Under the pieces are notes generated by a model that had not been told where the DNA came from, did not search any database, and saw only the letters and a program-made list of their open reading frames with translations. A DNA stretch of 46,601 nt from Chloroflexota bacterium (lineage in GTDB: Bacteria; Chloroflexota; Anaerolineae; Promineifilales; Promineifilaceae): assembly GCA_020629055.1 (NCBI GenBank), contig JAHDEB010000003.1:1-46601 (forward strand), given 5' to 3'. Position numbers and translations under genes: made by a program. Shown here one piece after another: positions 16,767-25,294 of the stretch. Numbering within the stretch: the first letter of the stretch is position 1; every line of letters starts with the position of its first letter.

Positions 16767-17723
16767 ATGAGTTTTCGAGTTGTAGGGCTTTCAAATGCCA
16801 CTTTGGACATGGCATTTCAGATCGATTCATTTCCTATTTTGCCAAATCAGCATCAATTTGTGGACGGCCGGCTGATTACAGCGGGGGGAATGGCCAACAC
16901 TTTTTTTGTTGGTTCTAGGCTCGGCATGGCGATGGAGGCGATCGGTTATATCGGTGGGGATAACCTCGGCAAGATGTGGCAGGCAGAGGTCATAGATGAG
17001 GGGATCAGGGTTGATCGTCAGATCGTCTTTCCCGATCAGCCGACAACACTTTCTATCGCGCTTGTAGACCCAGATGGAGAGCATCTGTTTATCGGCCATC
17101 GGGGGGACTTAAAAATGGCGGCCGATGGTTTCCCTGACCCATGGCGTCAAGCGATTCGTGATGCCGATGCCCTCATGCTTTATGGCTGGAGTTATCTTTC
17201 AATGGGGGCTGAGGCCAATTTGGTCGCCCTAGAGATTGCCAAAGCGGCAAATGTCCCTGTCTTTTTTGACCCAGGCCCTGAAATTCCGCATATGCCGGCC
17301 GGATGGCTGGAAGCGATGTATGCCGGCTCAACCGTGGTTCTTCTGACTGAAGACGAAGCGAAAATGTCTTTGCCTGCGGCCCAGTCGCGCGAGGAGCTGG
17401 CGCAGCAGATTTTAAATTTTGGCCCTGAGCTGGTTATCCTAAAACTTGGGGCGGAAGGGATGATGGGTCATACTGCGATACAGACCGATTTCCAACCGGG
17501 ATTAACGGTAGAAGTTGTCGATTTAACCGGGGCCGGTGATAGTGTGTTAGCCGCGGTGGTTCTTTCGTATTTACAGAAGCACCCTATGGCTAAGATGCTG
17601 GCCTTGGCCAATGCAACAGGTGCTGCCTGTGTGAAAAAATTTGGGTCCGGTGTCAACGTCCCAACCCTCGCAGAGATCTCGGCCGTTTTAGACCAATCTG
17701 ATAGCCCATACGCTTTTAGCTAG
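16767..17723 (+). CDS. PfkB-family carbohydrate kinase
   Basis: A 318-residue ribokinase-like kinase. The N-terminal glycine motif is TAGGMANTFFVGSRLG, and the C-terminal signature DLTGAGDS has the catalytic Asp258 intact, unlike the MAK32-like paralogues in this window. It should phosphorylate a sugar or nucleoside with ATP. It is followed on the same strand by an ADP-ribosylglycohydrolase-family gene and a MAK32-like PfkB gene. That three-gene set suggests release and phosphorylation of a ribosyl group. It has no close paralogue among the other PfkB genes here. Confidence 0.88.
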   Translation: MSFRVVGLSNATLDMAFQIDSFPILPNQHQFVDGRLITAGGMANTFFVGSRLGMAMEAIGYIGGDNLGKMWQAEVIDEGIRVDRQIVFPDQPTTLSIALVDPDGEHLFIGHRGDLKMAADGFPDPWRQAIRDADALMLYGWSYLSMGAEANLVALEIAKAANVPVFFDPGPEIPHMPAGWLEAMYAGSTVVLLTEDEAKMSLPAAQSREELAQQILNFGPELVILKLGAEGMMGHTAIQTDFQPGLTVEVVDLTGAGDSVLAAVVLSYLQKHPMAKMLALANATGAACVKKFGSGVNVPTLAEISAVLDQSDSPYAFS

Positions 17724-17776
17724 CTAAATTTATTTTTTTTGGTATTTATTCAGTAGGTCAACTTGTGCGATTTAGG

Positions 17777-17834
17777 CGTGCTGCGTGAAACGTAAAAGCC
17801 AACAATGGCTAAAGCTTACGTTTCACGCAACACG
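17777..17834. repeat. Long intergenic hairpin
   Basis: The arms CGTGCTGCGTGAAACGTAA (17777-17795) and its complement at 17816-17834 pair at 18 of 19 positions. The 20-nt loop contains a second small hairpin, AGCCA/TGGCT. It separates the PfkB and ADP-ribosylglycohydrolase genes. A related arm sequence ending ACGCAACACG occurs at 5520-5530 between minus-strand genes, so this is probably a dispersed palindromic repeat rather than a dedicated terminator. Confidence 0.55.
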
Positions 17835-17916
17835 GTTATTCATGCGAAGTATGGGACTTGCTAAATGAATTCTGTTTGGGTGCAAGTTAAATTTAAAAGG
17901 AGTTAGTGAATCTATT

Positions 17917-18984
17917 ATGGCGAATGAACTAAATCAAGAAATTTTGGGCCAGCATATCTTTGGTGGACTGTTAGGGGCTGCATTGGGAGATGCGATGGGG
18001 GCGGCCACAGAACAGCATCAAATTGATGAGATCATCGAAGAATATGGCGGATTGCTGGACAAAATAATCGCACCGCCGATTGATACGTTTTCCCACTCCG
18101 ACACGGCCGGTTTGGTGACCGACGACTGCAGCCAAATGTTTGCGCTAACCCAAACGCTCATCGATACAGATGGCCATTTAAATGATTCAGCTTGGATCGA
18201 AACGCTAATTCATTGGTCGATTCACTCACCCATGCGTCACCAGCAAGGGCCGACGACAGGACCTTTGCTAGCCGCCTTAGCTGCAGGCGAAACGACTGAT
18301 CATATCGGTGTGGTTGGCAATTCAACACGCAAATTGGCCTCGATGGGTACAACCAACGGGGCTTCGATGCGGGTGGCACCAGCCGGTTTGATTCACCCAG
18401 GCGATATCGAAGGGGCGGTCAATACCGCTTGGATATCGGCCCGGCCGACGCACAATACCCAAATTGCGATTAGCGGGGCCGGGGCGATTGCGGCCGGTTG
18501 TGCTGCGGCCCTGTTGCCATCTGCAGATGTATTTAGCGTGGTCGAAGCGACGCTCGCAGGGGCACGTTTAGGGGAAAAGATCGGCCGGGAACATGGGCGG
18601 ACCGCTCCTGGCCCCAGTGTCGTACGTCGAATAGAACTTGCCGTTGAAGAAGCGATACGGGCCTCATCTTTTGAAGAAGCGTTGCGCAATATCGAAGCTA
18701 CGGTGGGCAATTCTGTGATGATGGTCGAGTCGACACCTGCGGCCGTTGGCATCTTTGTTGCCGCGAAAGGAGAGCCGGTCGGCTGTGCTGTGGGTGGCAC
18801 CAACATCGGCAATGACACCGACACAATCGCAGCGATGGCTGGGTCGATGGCTGGGGCTTTAAAAGGGCCGAATGCGATTCCACAAGATATGCGAGATATG
18901 ATTAGCAGCGCCAACGATGAGGATATCGCTGGTTTGGCTGCTGGCCTCACGCAAATCGCGTGGCGCAATTTTCAATCCGCTTAG
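17917..18984 (+). CDS. ADP-ribosylglycohydrolase-family (DraG/ARH) protein
   Basis: A 355-residue all-helical hydrolase with the two metal-binding clusters of the family: GGLLGAALGDAMGAATE followed by VTDD (residues 67-70), and NIGNDTDTIAAMAG (N296 onwards). The middle motif GASMRVAPAGL is also typical. Known members remove ADP-ribose from proteins or cleave related ribosyl bonds; many bacterial paralogues have unassigned substrates. Here it sits between two PfkB genes in a block full of nucleoside hydrolases, so a small-molecule ribosyl N- or O-glycoside is a plausible substrate (inference). AAGGAG lies 14 nt before the ATG, a long spacer with no better in-frame start. Confidence 0.9.
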   Translation: MANELNQEILGQHIFGGLLGAALGDAMGAATEQHQIDEIIEEYGGLLDKIIAPPIDTFSHSDTAGLVTDDCSQMFALTQTLIDTDGHLNDSAWIETLIHWSIHSPMRHQQGPTTGPLLAALAAGETTDHIGVVGNSTRKLASMGTTNGASMRVAPAGLIHPGDIEGAVNTAWISARPTHNTQIAISGAGAIAAGCAAALLPSADVFSVVEATLAGARLGEKIGREHGRTAPGPSVVRRIELAVEEAIRASSFEEALRNIEATVGNSVMMVESTPAAVGIFVAAKGEPVGCAVGGTNIGNDTDTIAAMAGSMAGALKGPNAIPQDMRDMISSANDEDIAGLAAGLTQIAWRNFQSA

Positions 18985-19000
18985 AAACTGTACAGGGGTG

Positions 19001-19015
19001 CTCAAAACTTTTGAG
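19001..19015. promoter_or_regulatory. Perfect 15-nt palindrome, possible operator
   Basis: CTCAAAA-C-TTTTGAG lies in the 56-nt gap before the MAK32-like gene. The one-base centre is poor for a long RNA hairpin, so a dimeric DNA-binding site is possible. No regulator gene is adjacent. Confidence 0.25.
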
Positions 19016-19040
19016 GCGGAATATTAAATAGGAGCGGCAA

Positions 19041-19958
19041 ATGAGCATCGAGTATGTGACATTTTCTAACCTCATTATCGATGATATTGTGTTCCCTGAC
19101 GGCCAAAGTCGGATGAACACCCTGGGCGGTTCAGGCACACACGCACTGGTGGGTATGTCGCTTTGGAATCAGCGGCTCGGCTATGCGGCCTCTGTTGGCA
19201 AGGACCTGAACCCAACTCACCATGAATCTTTACGCCGGTTTGGGGTCAACACAGACGGGTTGGTGATCCGTGAGGATTACAAGACGGCGCGTGCTTGGCA
19301 GATTTTTGAGGAAGATGACACACGAATCGAGATTTTTCGCACGTCTCACGAAGAGTTCGGCCGACGCAAAGTCCAAGCGGAAGATCTTCCACCGTCTTAT
19401 TTGGCCGCCAAAGGCATTCATTTTCAGTGGGGGACATCGGAAGAGCTTTATACGCTGTGTAGCTATCTGCAACAACAAAACCCGGCCGTCAAGCTGGTTC
19501 TTGAAGTTGGGTCAGGTCTACGGCGCTCGCAAGCGAAGTTCAGGGATTTGTGCCCCAAGCTGGCCCTCTTTTCTCCCGACCGCGATGAAGGGTTTGAGCT
19601 GGCCGGAACCCGCGACCCGCACGAACTGTGTGATATTTTTATTCAGTGGGGTGTCCCTGTGGTGGCGATTCGGATGGGGGCCTCTGGATCATTGGTTAAG
19701 ACACGAGATGGAGGTGCATGGATGCTCCCTGCGGTGCCAACCGAAATTATCGATGTCACCGGTGCTGGCAACAGCTACTGCGGTGGATTTATGACCGGAC
19801 TCGGAGATGGGTTGTCTGCTTTAGAATCTGGGTTGCGAGCTACGGTAAGCGCAAGCTTCGCCCTTGAGCAAATCGGATTGCCCCAGTGGGACGAAATCCC
19901 TGTAGATGAAGCGGCTAAACGTTTAGCATGGGCGAGAGAACGGGTGCGGCCGGCTTAA
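19041..19958 (+). CDS. PfkB-family protein, MAK32-like, with Asn at the catalytic Asp position
   Basis: A 305-residue paralogue of the protein at 1362-2267. It shares FPDGQSRMNTLGGSG at the N-terminus and TARAWQIFEEDDTR in the middle, and its C-terminal signature DVTGAGNSYCGG (residues 238-249) puts Asn244 where active PfkB kinases have Asp. The conserved ALEQIGLP segment follows. GGAG lies 6 nt before the ATG. It is third in a plus-strand set after a normal PfkB kinase and an ADP-ribosylglycohydrolase. Conservation of the Asn in both paralogues argues that it is functional and not a random loss. Activity is unknown. Confidence 0.82.
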   Translation: MSIEYVTFSNLIIDDIVFPDGQSRMNTLGGSGTHALVGMSLWNQRLGYAASVGKDLNPTHHESLRRFGVNTDGLVIREDYKTARAWQIFEEDDTRIEIFRTSHEEFGRRKVQAEDLPPSYLAAKGIHFQWGTSEELYTLCSYLQQQNPAVKLVLEVGSGLRRSQAKFRDLCPKLALFSPDRDEGFELAGTRDPHELCDIFIQWGVPVVAIRMGASGSLVKTRDGGAWMLPAVPTEIIDVTGAGNSYCGGFMTGLGDGLSALESGLRATVSASFALEQIGLPQWDEIPVDEAAKRLAWARERVRPA

Positions 19959-19997
19959 ACCGGTTTTGCACCATTTGGCCCCTTAATTTTCTTGAAA

Positions 19998-20060
19998 ACT
20001 TTTCATGTTTGTCTGAAAGATTTACTAGAGGTAGAAGCTTCAAAACATGAAAAGTCTTTT
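19998..20060 (+). terminator. Probable terminator after the MAK32-like gene
   Basis: A 13-bp perfect stem, ACTTTTCATGTTT (19998-20010) with its complement at 20043-20055, encloses a 32-nt loop and is followed by C and five T on the plus strand. It lies 40 nt after the plus-strand stop and just before the end of the convergent hydrolase gene, so it may serve both strands. Confidence 0.55.
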
Positions 20061-20063
20061 TCC

Positions 20064-21176
20064 CTATAGTGAAAAGCTTTCTGCCATTTCATCAATCAGC
20101 TGTCGTTGAAAAGCCTGGAACCGAGCGTTGGGCTGTGCACCCTCAATCGCTTCTTTAAACGGGTCTTTTACTTCTGTTTGGTGACCCGATAACTCTTCGA
20201 CAATCGCCAGCCCGCAAAATGGGACATAACTTTGGGAATAGCCACCTTCATGCACAATCACAAGTCGATCATCACACAGCCGAGTGGCGGCTGACATGAT
20301 TTTACGCGTCATTTCACGATAGGATTCACTGTGCAGCTGCATCCGTCCCAAAGGGTCATGCCCGCTAGCATCTAAGCCGGAGGCGACGATAATCAGCTCC
20401 GGCCGGAAGCGCTCAAGCATGGGTAAAACGATCTGGTCAAATGTGTATTGATACGCATCATGACCCGAGCCGGGCAGCAGGGGAATATTGAGGTTGAATC
20501 CCTCTCCAGCATCAACGCCTCGATCCTTTAGATGACCGCTGTTGGTGGGAAAGTTGTTTTCTTGATGGATCGAGATCGTGAGCACGTCCGGCCGATCATA
20601 AAAGATCGCCTCGGTCCCATTCCCATGATGGACGTCCCAATCAACAACTGCCACTCGTTCGATACCATGTTTCGCTTTGGCAGCTTCAATCGCAATGGGG
20701 ATGTTCGCCAGAAAGCAGAATCCCATCCCCTGGTCCGGCAGGCAATGGTGCCCGGGCGGCCGACCCAGTGAAAAAGCGTTTTTGCAATGACCCGACAGAA
20801 CGTCATCGACCGCTTTTTTGGCTAGTCCGGCAGATAACCGAGCAATTTCAAAGCTGCCTTTGCCAAACGGGGTGTTTGGCCCTGCGATGCCACCTCGCGC
20901 TTGGCTCTCTGTCGAGAACTTTTCAAGATAGCCGGCCGTATGGACGCGCTGTAAATCTTCCCATGTGGCCGGGTCAGCGCTTGCAACGTTCAACTGTTTT
21001 GAAAGCCCAGAAACATCGAATAGCGCTTTGATACGCCGTTTGCTTTCAGGGGATTCAGGGTGACCATCACCGACGGTGGGTTGCACCCAGCGGCCGACCG
21101 GCATGACAAAGGCATGCTCGCCAGCTGTGTGCCACATGCAGAGTTCATCGAAATAGAAAGAGGTTGAATGGGTCAT
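20064..21176 (-). CDS. Class II histone deacetylase-like / acetylpolyamine amidohydrolase family protein
   Basis: A 370-residue zinc hydrolase with all hallmarks of the bacterial HDAC superfamily: HPESPESKRRIKAL near the N-terminus, RPPGHHC with the catalytic pair H143-H144, DWDVHHGNG with zinc ligands D181 and H183, GLDASGHDPLG with ligand D269, and the C-terminal HEGGY with the transition-state Tyr. It should remove an acetyl group from an amine such as a polyamine, a small amide or a lysine side chain. It follows a nucleoside hydrolase by 29 nt on the same strand, closing a hydrolase, aminotransferase, hydrolase, deacetylase set. Acetylated small molecules are the likely substrates. The ribosome site is weak. 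Confidence 0.9.
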   Translation of the reverse strand: MTHSTSFYFDELCMWHTAGEHAFVMPVGRWVQPTVGDGHPESPESKRRIKALFDVSGLSKQLNVASADPATWEDLQRVHTAGYLEKFSTESQARGGIAGPNTPFGKGSFEIARLSAGLAKKAVDDVLSGHCKNAFSLGRPPGHHCLPDQGMGFCFLANIPIAIEAAKAKHGIERVAVVDWDVHHGNGTEAIFYDRPDVLTISIHQENNFPTNSGHLKDRGVDAGEGFNLNIPLLPGSGHDAYQYTFDQIVLPMLERFRPELIIVASGLDASGHDPLGRMQLHSESYREMTRKIMSAATRLCDDRLVIVHEGGYSQSYVPFCGLAIVEELSGHQTEVKDPFKEAIEGAQPNARFQAFQRQLIDEMAESFSL

Positions 21177-21205
21177 TTATTCTTCGTTACTAAATTCGTA
21201 AAAGA

Positions 21206-22186
21206 TTAAACTTCGGCTCGTACACAACGCTCAAGCAGTGCCTTCCATCCGGGAACATCAAGTTCCCAACAGACAGAGACATGGGGGGAATCATCAGCCG
21301 TAATCGGTATCCACATCCCGACATTGTCGGTGTCGTGCACGGTCACATTCAGTTCATCGACCACCGTCATACCCCGGGTAAACGTCCCTTCACATTCAAT
21401 TTCAACATGGTGCTTGCTCATTTTGGTACATAATGCTGGGTCGATGGCGATCGCCATAGCAACCGGGTCCGGTAAACCGATGCCGGGGTCCCCTAGCCAG
21501 TCTTGATTGGTTTTAAGGGCGGAAGCGTTGCAATCGATGGTGAAATGGGAAAGCGCCGTATCGATTTCCTCCTTGTAGTAGCGCATCTCTTCTTCGAACA
21601 GGTTCGCATCACCCCGGCAAAGTTCCCAGCCGACCATCTCGATGGGGAGGCCAGAACGGAAGCAGACGCGGGCCGCTTCCGGGTCGCACCAAATGTTATA
21701 CTCGGCCGCTGGGGTGATATTGCCCACCTGGCACGCCGCCCCACCCATAACGACACAACGGCTTACATTCGCGACAATATGAGGCGCTTTTAAGACGGCC
21801 AGAGCAACATTGGTCATTGGCCCGAGGGTAACCAAAATGATACCAGGATTGGTTTCGATGTATTCGATGAGCGCATCGACGGCGTGTTTCGTTTCAGCCT
21901 CCCGTTTCGGTGCTGGATAGTGCATCTCCCCCATCCCGTCAGACCCATGGAAAAATTCCGCATTATAAACCTCACGCAACATCGGTACGTTGGCCCCTTC
22001 ATAGACTGGGATCTCTTTGCCACATAGTTCGGCCGTATAGCGCGCATTGATGCTCGCCTGCTTTAAATTGACATTGCCAGCCACGATAGTCATGGCGACT
22101 ACATCAATATCTGGCGTCATTAATGCCATCATGATGGCTACAGCATCATCTGACGCTGTATCTGTATCGATAATCATTTTTCTCAT
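21206..22186 (-). CDS. IUNH-family nucleoside hydrolase paralogue D
   Basis: A 326-residue nucleoside hydrolase. The metal cluster is DTDTASDD (residues 7-14), where most members have DTDPGxDD; the T-A-S variant is shared with a recognised IUNH subgroup. EYNIWCDPEAARV and LPDPVAMAIAI match the middle and C-terminal active-site segments. GAGG lies 8 nt before the ATG. It is 52 nt downstream of an aminotransferase and 29 nt upstream of the deacetylase-like gene, an operon-like arrangement. Confidence 0.93.
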   Translation of the reverse strand: MRKMIIDTDTASDDAVAIMMALMTPDIDVVAMTIVAGNVNLKQASINARYTAELCGKEIPVYEGANVPMLREVYNAEFFHGSDGMGEMHYPAPKREAETKHAVDALIEYIETNPGIILVTLGPMTNVALAVLKAPHIVANVSRCVVMGGAACQVGNITPAAEYNIWCDPEAARVCFRSGLPIEMVGWELCRGDANLFEEEMRYYKEEIDTALSHFTIDCNASALKTNQDWLGDPGIGLPDPVAMAIAIDPALCTKMSKHHVEIECEGTFTRGMTVVDELNVTVHDTDNVGMWIPITADDSPHVSVCWELDVPGWKALLERCVRAEV

Positions 22187-22238
22187 ATCATCTACCTCTG
22201 AAATTATCCTCGGGCGGCAACTAACGCTACCACAGGGA

Positions 22239-23393
22239 TTATTTATAGTCTGCTAAAGCGCGTGCCAATCGCTGCGCACCTTCTTTTAAGTCGTGTTCGC
22301 CATAAAAAGCGAAACTTAGCCGGATGTAATTTGATAGTTCGCCCCGATTGCTAAAATTTTCGCCGGGCTGGAACCCTACCTTATAAGATGCGGCCGTTTC
22401 AGCCAAGCGTTTCCCATCTATCCCATCTGGCAACTGGAGCCAAAAAAAGTAGCCACCTTCCGGTTTATTAAAATCGACAGTCGAGGGTAAATGCTGTTGC
22501 AGCGCAGCGTTTAAAGTTTCAAGACGCTTGCTAAAAATCTGTTTTAAATGATCTAAGTATTCTACCTGCCAGCCCAATTCAATCACGCTGCGAACAATCC
22601 CTGACGTAAAATGATTAAATCCACCACCACTGGCTAATAACCCTTTTTGCAAAATACGCGCCATGAGCGTTGGTGACGTTTGAATCCAGCCCAAGCGTAG
22701 GCCGGGGGCCAAGATTTTAGAAAAGGAGCCAATAGACAAAACCTGATCGCTATCTAAATAGGCTGCAAAAGATGACGGTGGTTCGACGGTGTAATTGAGC
22801 AGCTGGTAGACCTCATCTGCCACGATGTAAAAATCATGCTGTTGGCTCAACGCGACAAGTTTCTGGCGCCTTTCTGTTGACAGGTTGATCGATGTTGGAT
22901 TCTGGAAGGTCGGAATCGTATAGAGAAACTTCGGCCGATGCTGCTTCAATTTCTCTTCGAGAATGTCTATATTGATCCCCCCCTCATCAAGAGGAATCGA
23001 CACAATTTCTAGATCGTGGTCTCTAAATAACCCTAAGATCAGAAAAAAAGTAGGCTCCTCAACAAAAATAACGTCGCCCGGTTGGGTGAAATTGTTGCAG
23101 ATCAGGTCGATCGCTTGCGATGCCCCGACGGTGAGCAAGAGCTGGGCGGCCGATACCGGCAAGCCGTATCCGCTTGTCAAGAACTGGGCCAAGCTGTCTC
23201 GAAGCCTGCCATCCCCTTGCTCAAACCCATAGTTCAGATAGCTCGGGTCATGCTGACTTAACCGATGCTCGGCCGCTTTTCGCATGATTTCGGTGGGCAG
23301 AATGTCGAAACTAGGCTGCCCGATACCAAAATTTATCATGTCGGCCGATACATTGGCTTGGGTTGTTTCTTGGAGCGGATCGAGGGTGGCCAT
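22239..23393 (-). CDS. PLP-dependent class I/II aminotransferase
   Basis: A 384-residue fold-type I aminotransferase. The Schiff-base lysine is K226 in SIGSFSKILAPGLRLGW. Other cofactor and substrate residues are visible: N165 in FQNPTS, D193 and Y196 in ADEVYQ, R233 after the lysine and a C-terminal SNYIRLSF arginine. The overall pattern resembles the 2-aminoadipate/aromatic (LysN-like) subgroup. It lies between two nucleoside hydrolase genes with short gaps, so it probably belongs to the same transcript. Its amino-group donor and acceptor are unknown, and its link to nucleoside breakdown is unclear. Confidence 0.9.
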   Translation of the reverse strand: MATLDPLQETTQANVSADMINFGIGQPSFDILPTEIMRKAAEHRLSQHDPSYLNYGFEQGDGRLRDSLAQFLTSGYGLPVSAAQLLLTVGASQAIDLICNNFTQPGDVIFVEEPTFFLILGLFRDHDLEIVSIPLDEGGINIDILEEKLKQHRPKFLYTIPTFQNPTSINLSTERRQKLVALSQQHDFYIVADEVYQLLNYTVEPPSSFAAYLDSDQVLSIGSFSKILAPGLRLGWIQTSPTLMARILQKGLLASGGGFNHFTSGIVRSVIELGWQVEYLDHLKQIFSKRLETLNAALQQHLPSTVDFNKPEGGYFFWLQLPDGIDGKRLAETAASYKVGFQPGENFSNRGELSNYIRLSFAFYGEHDLKEGAQRLARALADYK

Positions 23394-23428
23394 AAGTTAA
23401 GGTCAGGTTTAGATTAGGAAACAGCCGC

Positions 23429-24364
23429 TTATCGGATGCCTTGCTCCATTAATGCTTGAAAGCGCTTATCGTCGACAGCCATGATAATGTTGGCATTCGC
23501 GGTCTTGCCGGTACGGTCGTTCCAATCAACAACCGTTTGTCCCCTAGTCGCCTCGTCGGTCATCGAAATAGCCAAGTGATGTGTTTCCGCTTCAGTGACG
23601 ATGTCTGGTTCTAACAAAACGGCCAAGGCCAAGGGGTCGGCCGCATACATTGTATTTCGTTTGATCGTGATTGAGCGTTCTCTGCCTTTGGCGGTCATTT
23701 TTTTGAAGAACTTGGCTTTGGGCGTATCTATTTCTAGCCATCGATTGACCACGTCTAGAGGAAAGCCGTGGCGGGTCGTAATTTCCCAATCAACCACATC
23801 GATAATCTCCCTTGCATGTTCCCAAGCGGTGAAAACGATATGGGCCGCTTCCGGGTCGTAATAGATGTTAAATTCGGCCGTGATGCTAGATGTGTTTCCA
23901 TGACCGGTAACTGCACCACCCATCACCACAAATCGTTTAAGTTTTTTGGGCAAGTCAGGCTCAAGCTTGAGCGCAACGGCAACATTGGTTAAAGGGCCGA
24001 TAGCTGCAAGTGTAATCTCCCCCGGTGACTCATTGACCATACGAATGAGTGCCGCGACAGCATGTTCTTTTTCCGGTTGACGACTTTTGGGTACAAGCCC
24101 CACATCGCCAAGCCCGTCATTGCCGTGTGCAAAAGCGGCATCTTCCTGAAAGTGCAGCAACGGTTTGTCACAACCGGCGTAAACGGGGATATCTTGTCCG
24201 ACGACTTCAACCAGTGTGAGGGCGTTACGCAATGTATGCTCATAGCCTACATTGCCAGCTACAGTTAATAGCGCTTCTATTTTGCTTGTGGGGTGGGCTG
24301 CAGCCATCAGAATAGCTTGAGCATCATCCACACCCGGATCGGTATCAATAATGATTCTTTCCAT
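23429..24364 (-). CDS. IUNH-family nucleoside hydrolase paralogue E
   Basis: A 311-residue nucleoside hydrolase with the canonical cluster DTDPGVDD (residues 7-14), AEFNIYYDPEAAHI in the middle and AADPLALAVLL near the end. The frame opens 14 codons further upstream, but AGAGG lies 5 nt before the ATG at 24364 and the metal cluster then sits at the usual distance from the N-terminus. It is the first gene after the GntR regulator in the minus-strand set and the probable main regulated target. Confidence 0.93.
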   Translation of the reverse strand: MERIIIDTDPGVDDAQAILMAAAHPTSKIEALLTVAGNVGYEHTLRNALTLVEVVGQDIPVYAGCDKPLLHFQEDAAFAHGNDGLGDVGLVPKSRQPEKEHAVAALIRMVNESPGEITLAAIGPLTNVAVALKLEPDLPKKLKRFVVMGGAVTGHGNTSSITAEFNIYYDPEAAHIVFTAWEHAREIIDVVDWEITTRHGFPLDVVNRWLEIDTPKAKFFKKMTAKGRERSITIKRNTMYAADPLALAVLLEPDIVTEAETHHLAISMTDEATRGQTVVDWNDRTGKTANANIIMAVDDKRFQALMEQGIR

Positions 24365-24613
24365 TTTTTCCTCTACTTGATGAGATGTTTTTTCCAAGCC
24401 TTCCATTCTTCATTTATCCAGGCTTTCTTAAGTCATCGCATTGATTGGGGTAGGTGTCATGAACGGCAGGGCTTCCCAGTTGGTTTATTTCTAACATGTG
24501 ATTCCCGTTTTGTCGAAGTTAAACTTGGATGAGCACAGCTTTTCAGGTGTTCATTTTTATTGCCGACAGGCTAATGCCAGCGTCCAGCCGAACTCTTCAG
24601 CCTTTTGGCAAAG

Positions 24614-25294
24614 CTAAACGGGAATATCTTGCAATCTAAAATGGTCGTGCATGGCTAATCTGGCGGCCGCGACATCAGCCTCTTTAAGGGCTGCAACAAT
24701 GCGCCTATGCTCAATAATGATCCGATCTGGACTCTGTCTTATCGCGCTCGGCTCTTCAGCCAGCGTCCGGCGAAACATGTCGTAAACCAAAGGGGCCATT
24801 TCTTCAATGACCTTGTTTTTGGTGGACCGGAGCAGCGCTAAATGGAACTGGATATCTTCTTTAATGGTGTTTTTGCCAGCTTGGTGCCGCGCTTCGTAAA
24901 TGTGCAAGATATTTTCTAGCAGTTCTATTTCTTCTTTGGTGATTCGGCTAACCATTAACCCCACCGCCCCGATTTCTAAAGCGGCCCGCGCTTCTCGGAC
25001 CTCTTGTGCTGTTGTGCCCACTTGACTGACGGTGAGTGGCAGGGAGAGGTGGGCCGCATGGCGGTCAAAATCAGCGACAAAAGTACCTTTGCCCGCAAAC
25101 TTCTCAATCACCCCTTGGCTCGCTAATGTACTTAATGCCTCACGTAAAATATTACGGCTGACAACCAACACTTCACTTAACTCCCGCTCGCTGGGTAGCT
25201 TGCTCCCTGCAGGTAATTCTTCAGTCAGAATATAACGTTTCAGGGTGTCGGCCGCCTGCTGTGTAAGTGTCTCTCTAGATACAGCTTTTAGCAC
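24614..25294 (-). CDS. GntR-family transcriptional regulator (FadR/FCD subfamily)
   Basis: A 226-residue DNA-binding protein. Residues about 10-75 form the winged helix (GSKLPSERELSEVLVVSR, then GVIEKFAGKGTFVA). Residues about 95-220 form the all-helical FCD ligand domain, with EVREARAALE, D-x-x-FH and a C-terminal MHDHF whose Asp and His residues commonly bind a metal and an organic acid. It is divergent from guanine deaminase and heads the minus-strand set of nucleoside hydrolases, aminotransferase and deacetylase, so it probably controls one or both directions, with release by a purine or carboxylate metabolite (inference). Confidence 0.93.
   Translation of the reverse strand: MLKAVSRETLTQQAADTLKRYILTEELPAGSKLPSERELSEVLVVSRNILREALSTLASQGVIEKFAGKGTFVADFDRHAAHLSLPLTVSQVGTTAQEVREARAALEIGAVGLMVSRITKEEIELLENILHIYEARHQAGKNTIKEDIQFHLALLRSTKNKVIEEMAPLVYDMFRRTLAEEPSAIRQSPDRIIIEHRRIVAALKEADVAAARLAMHDHFRLQDIPV

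Noticed and set aside
18393..18968. 191-codon minus-strand open frame opposite the ADP-ribosylglycohydrolase gene
   Set aside because: Low-complexity Ala/Ser/Pro translation without family features; the plus-strand frame carries all catalytic motifs.
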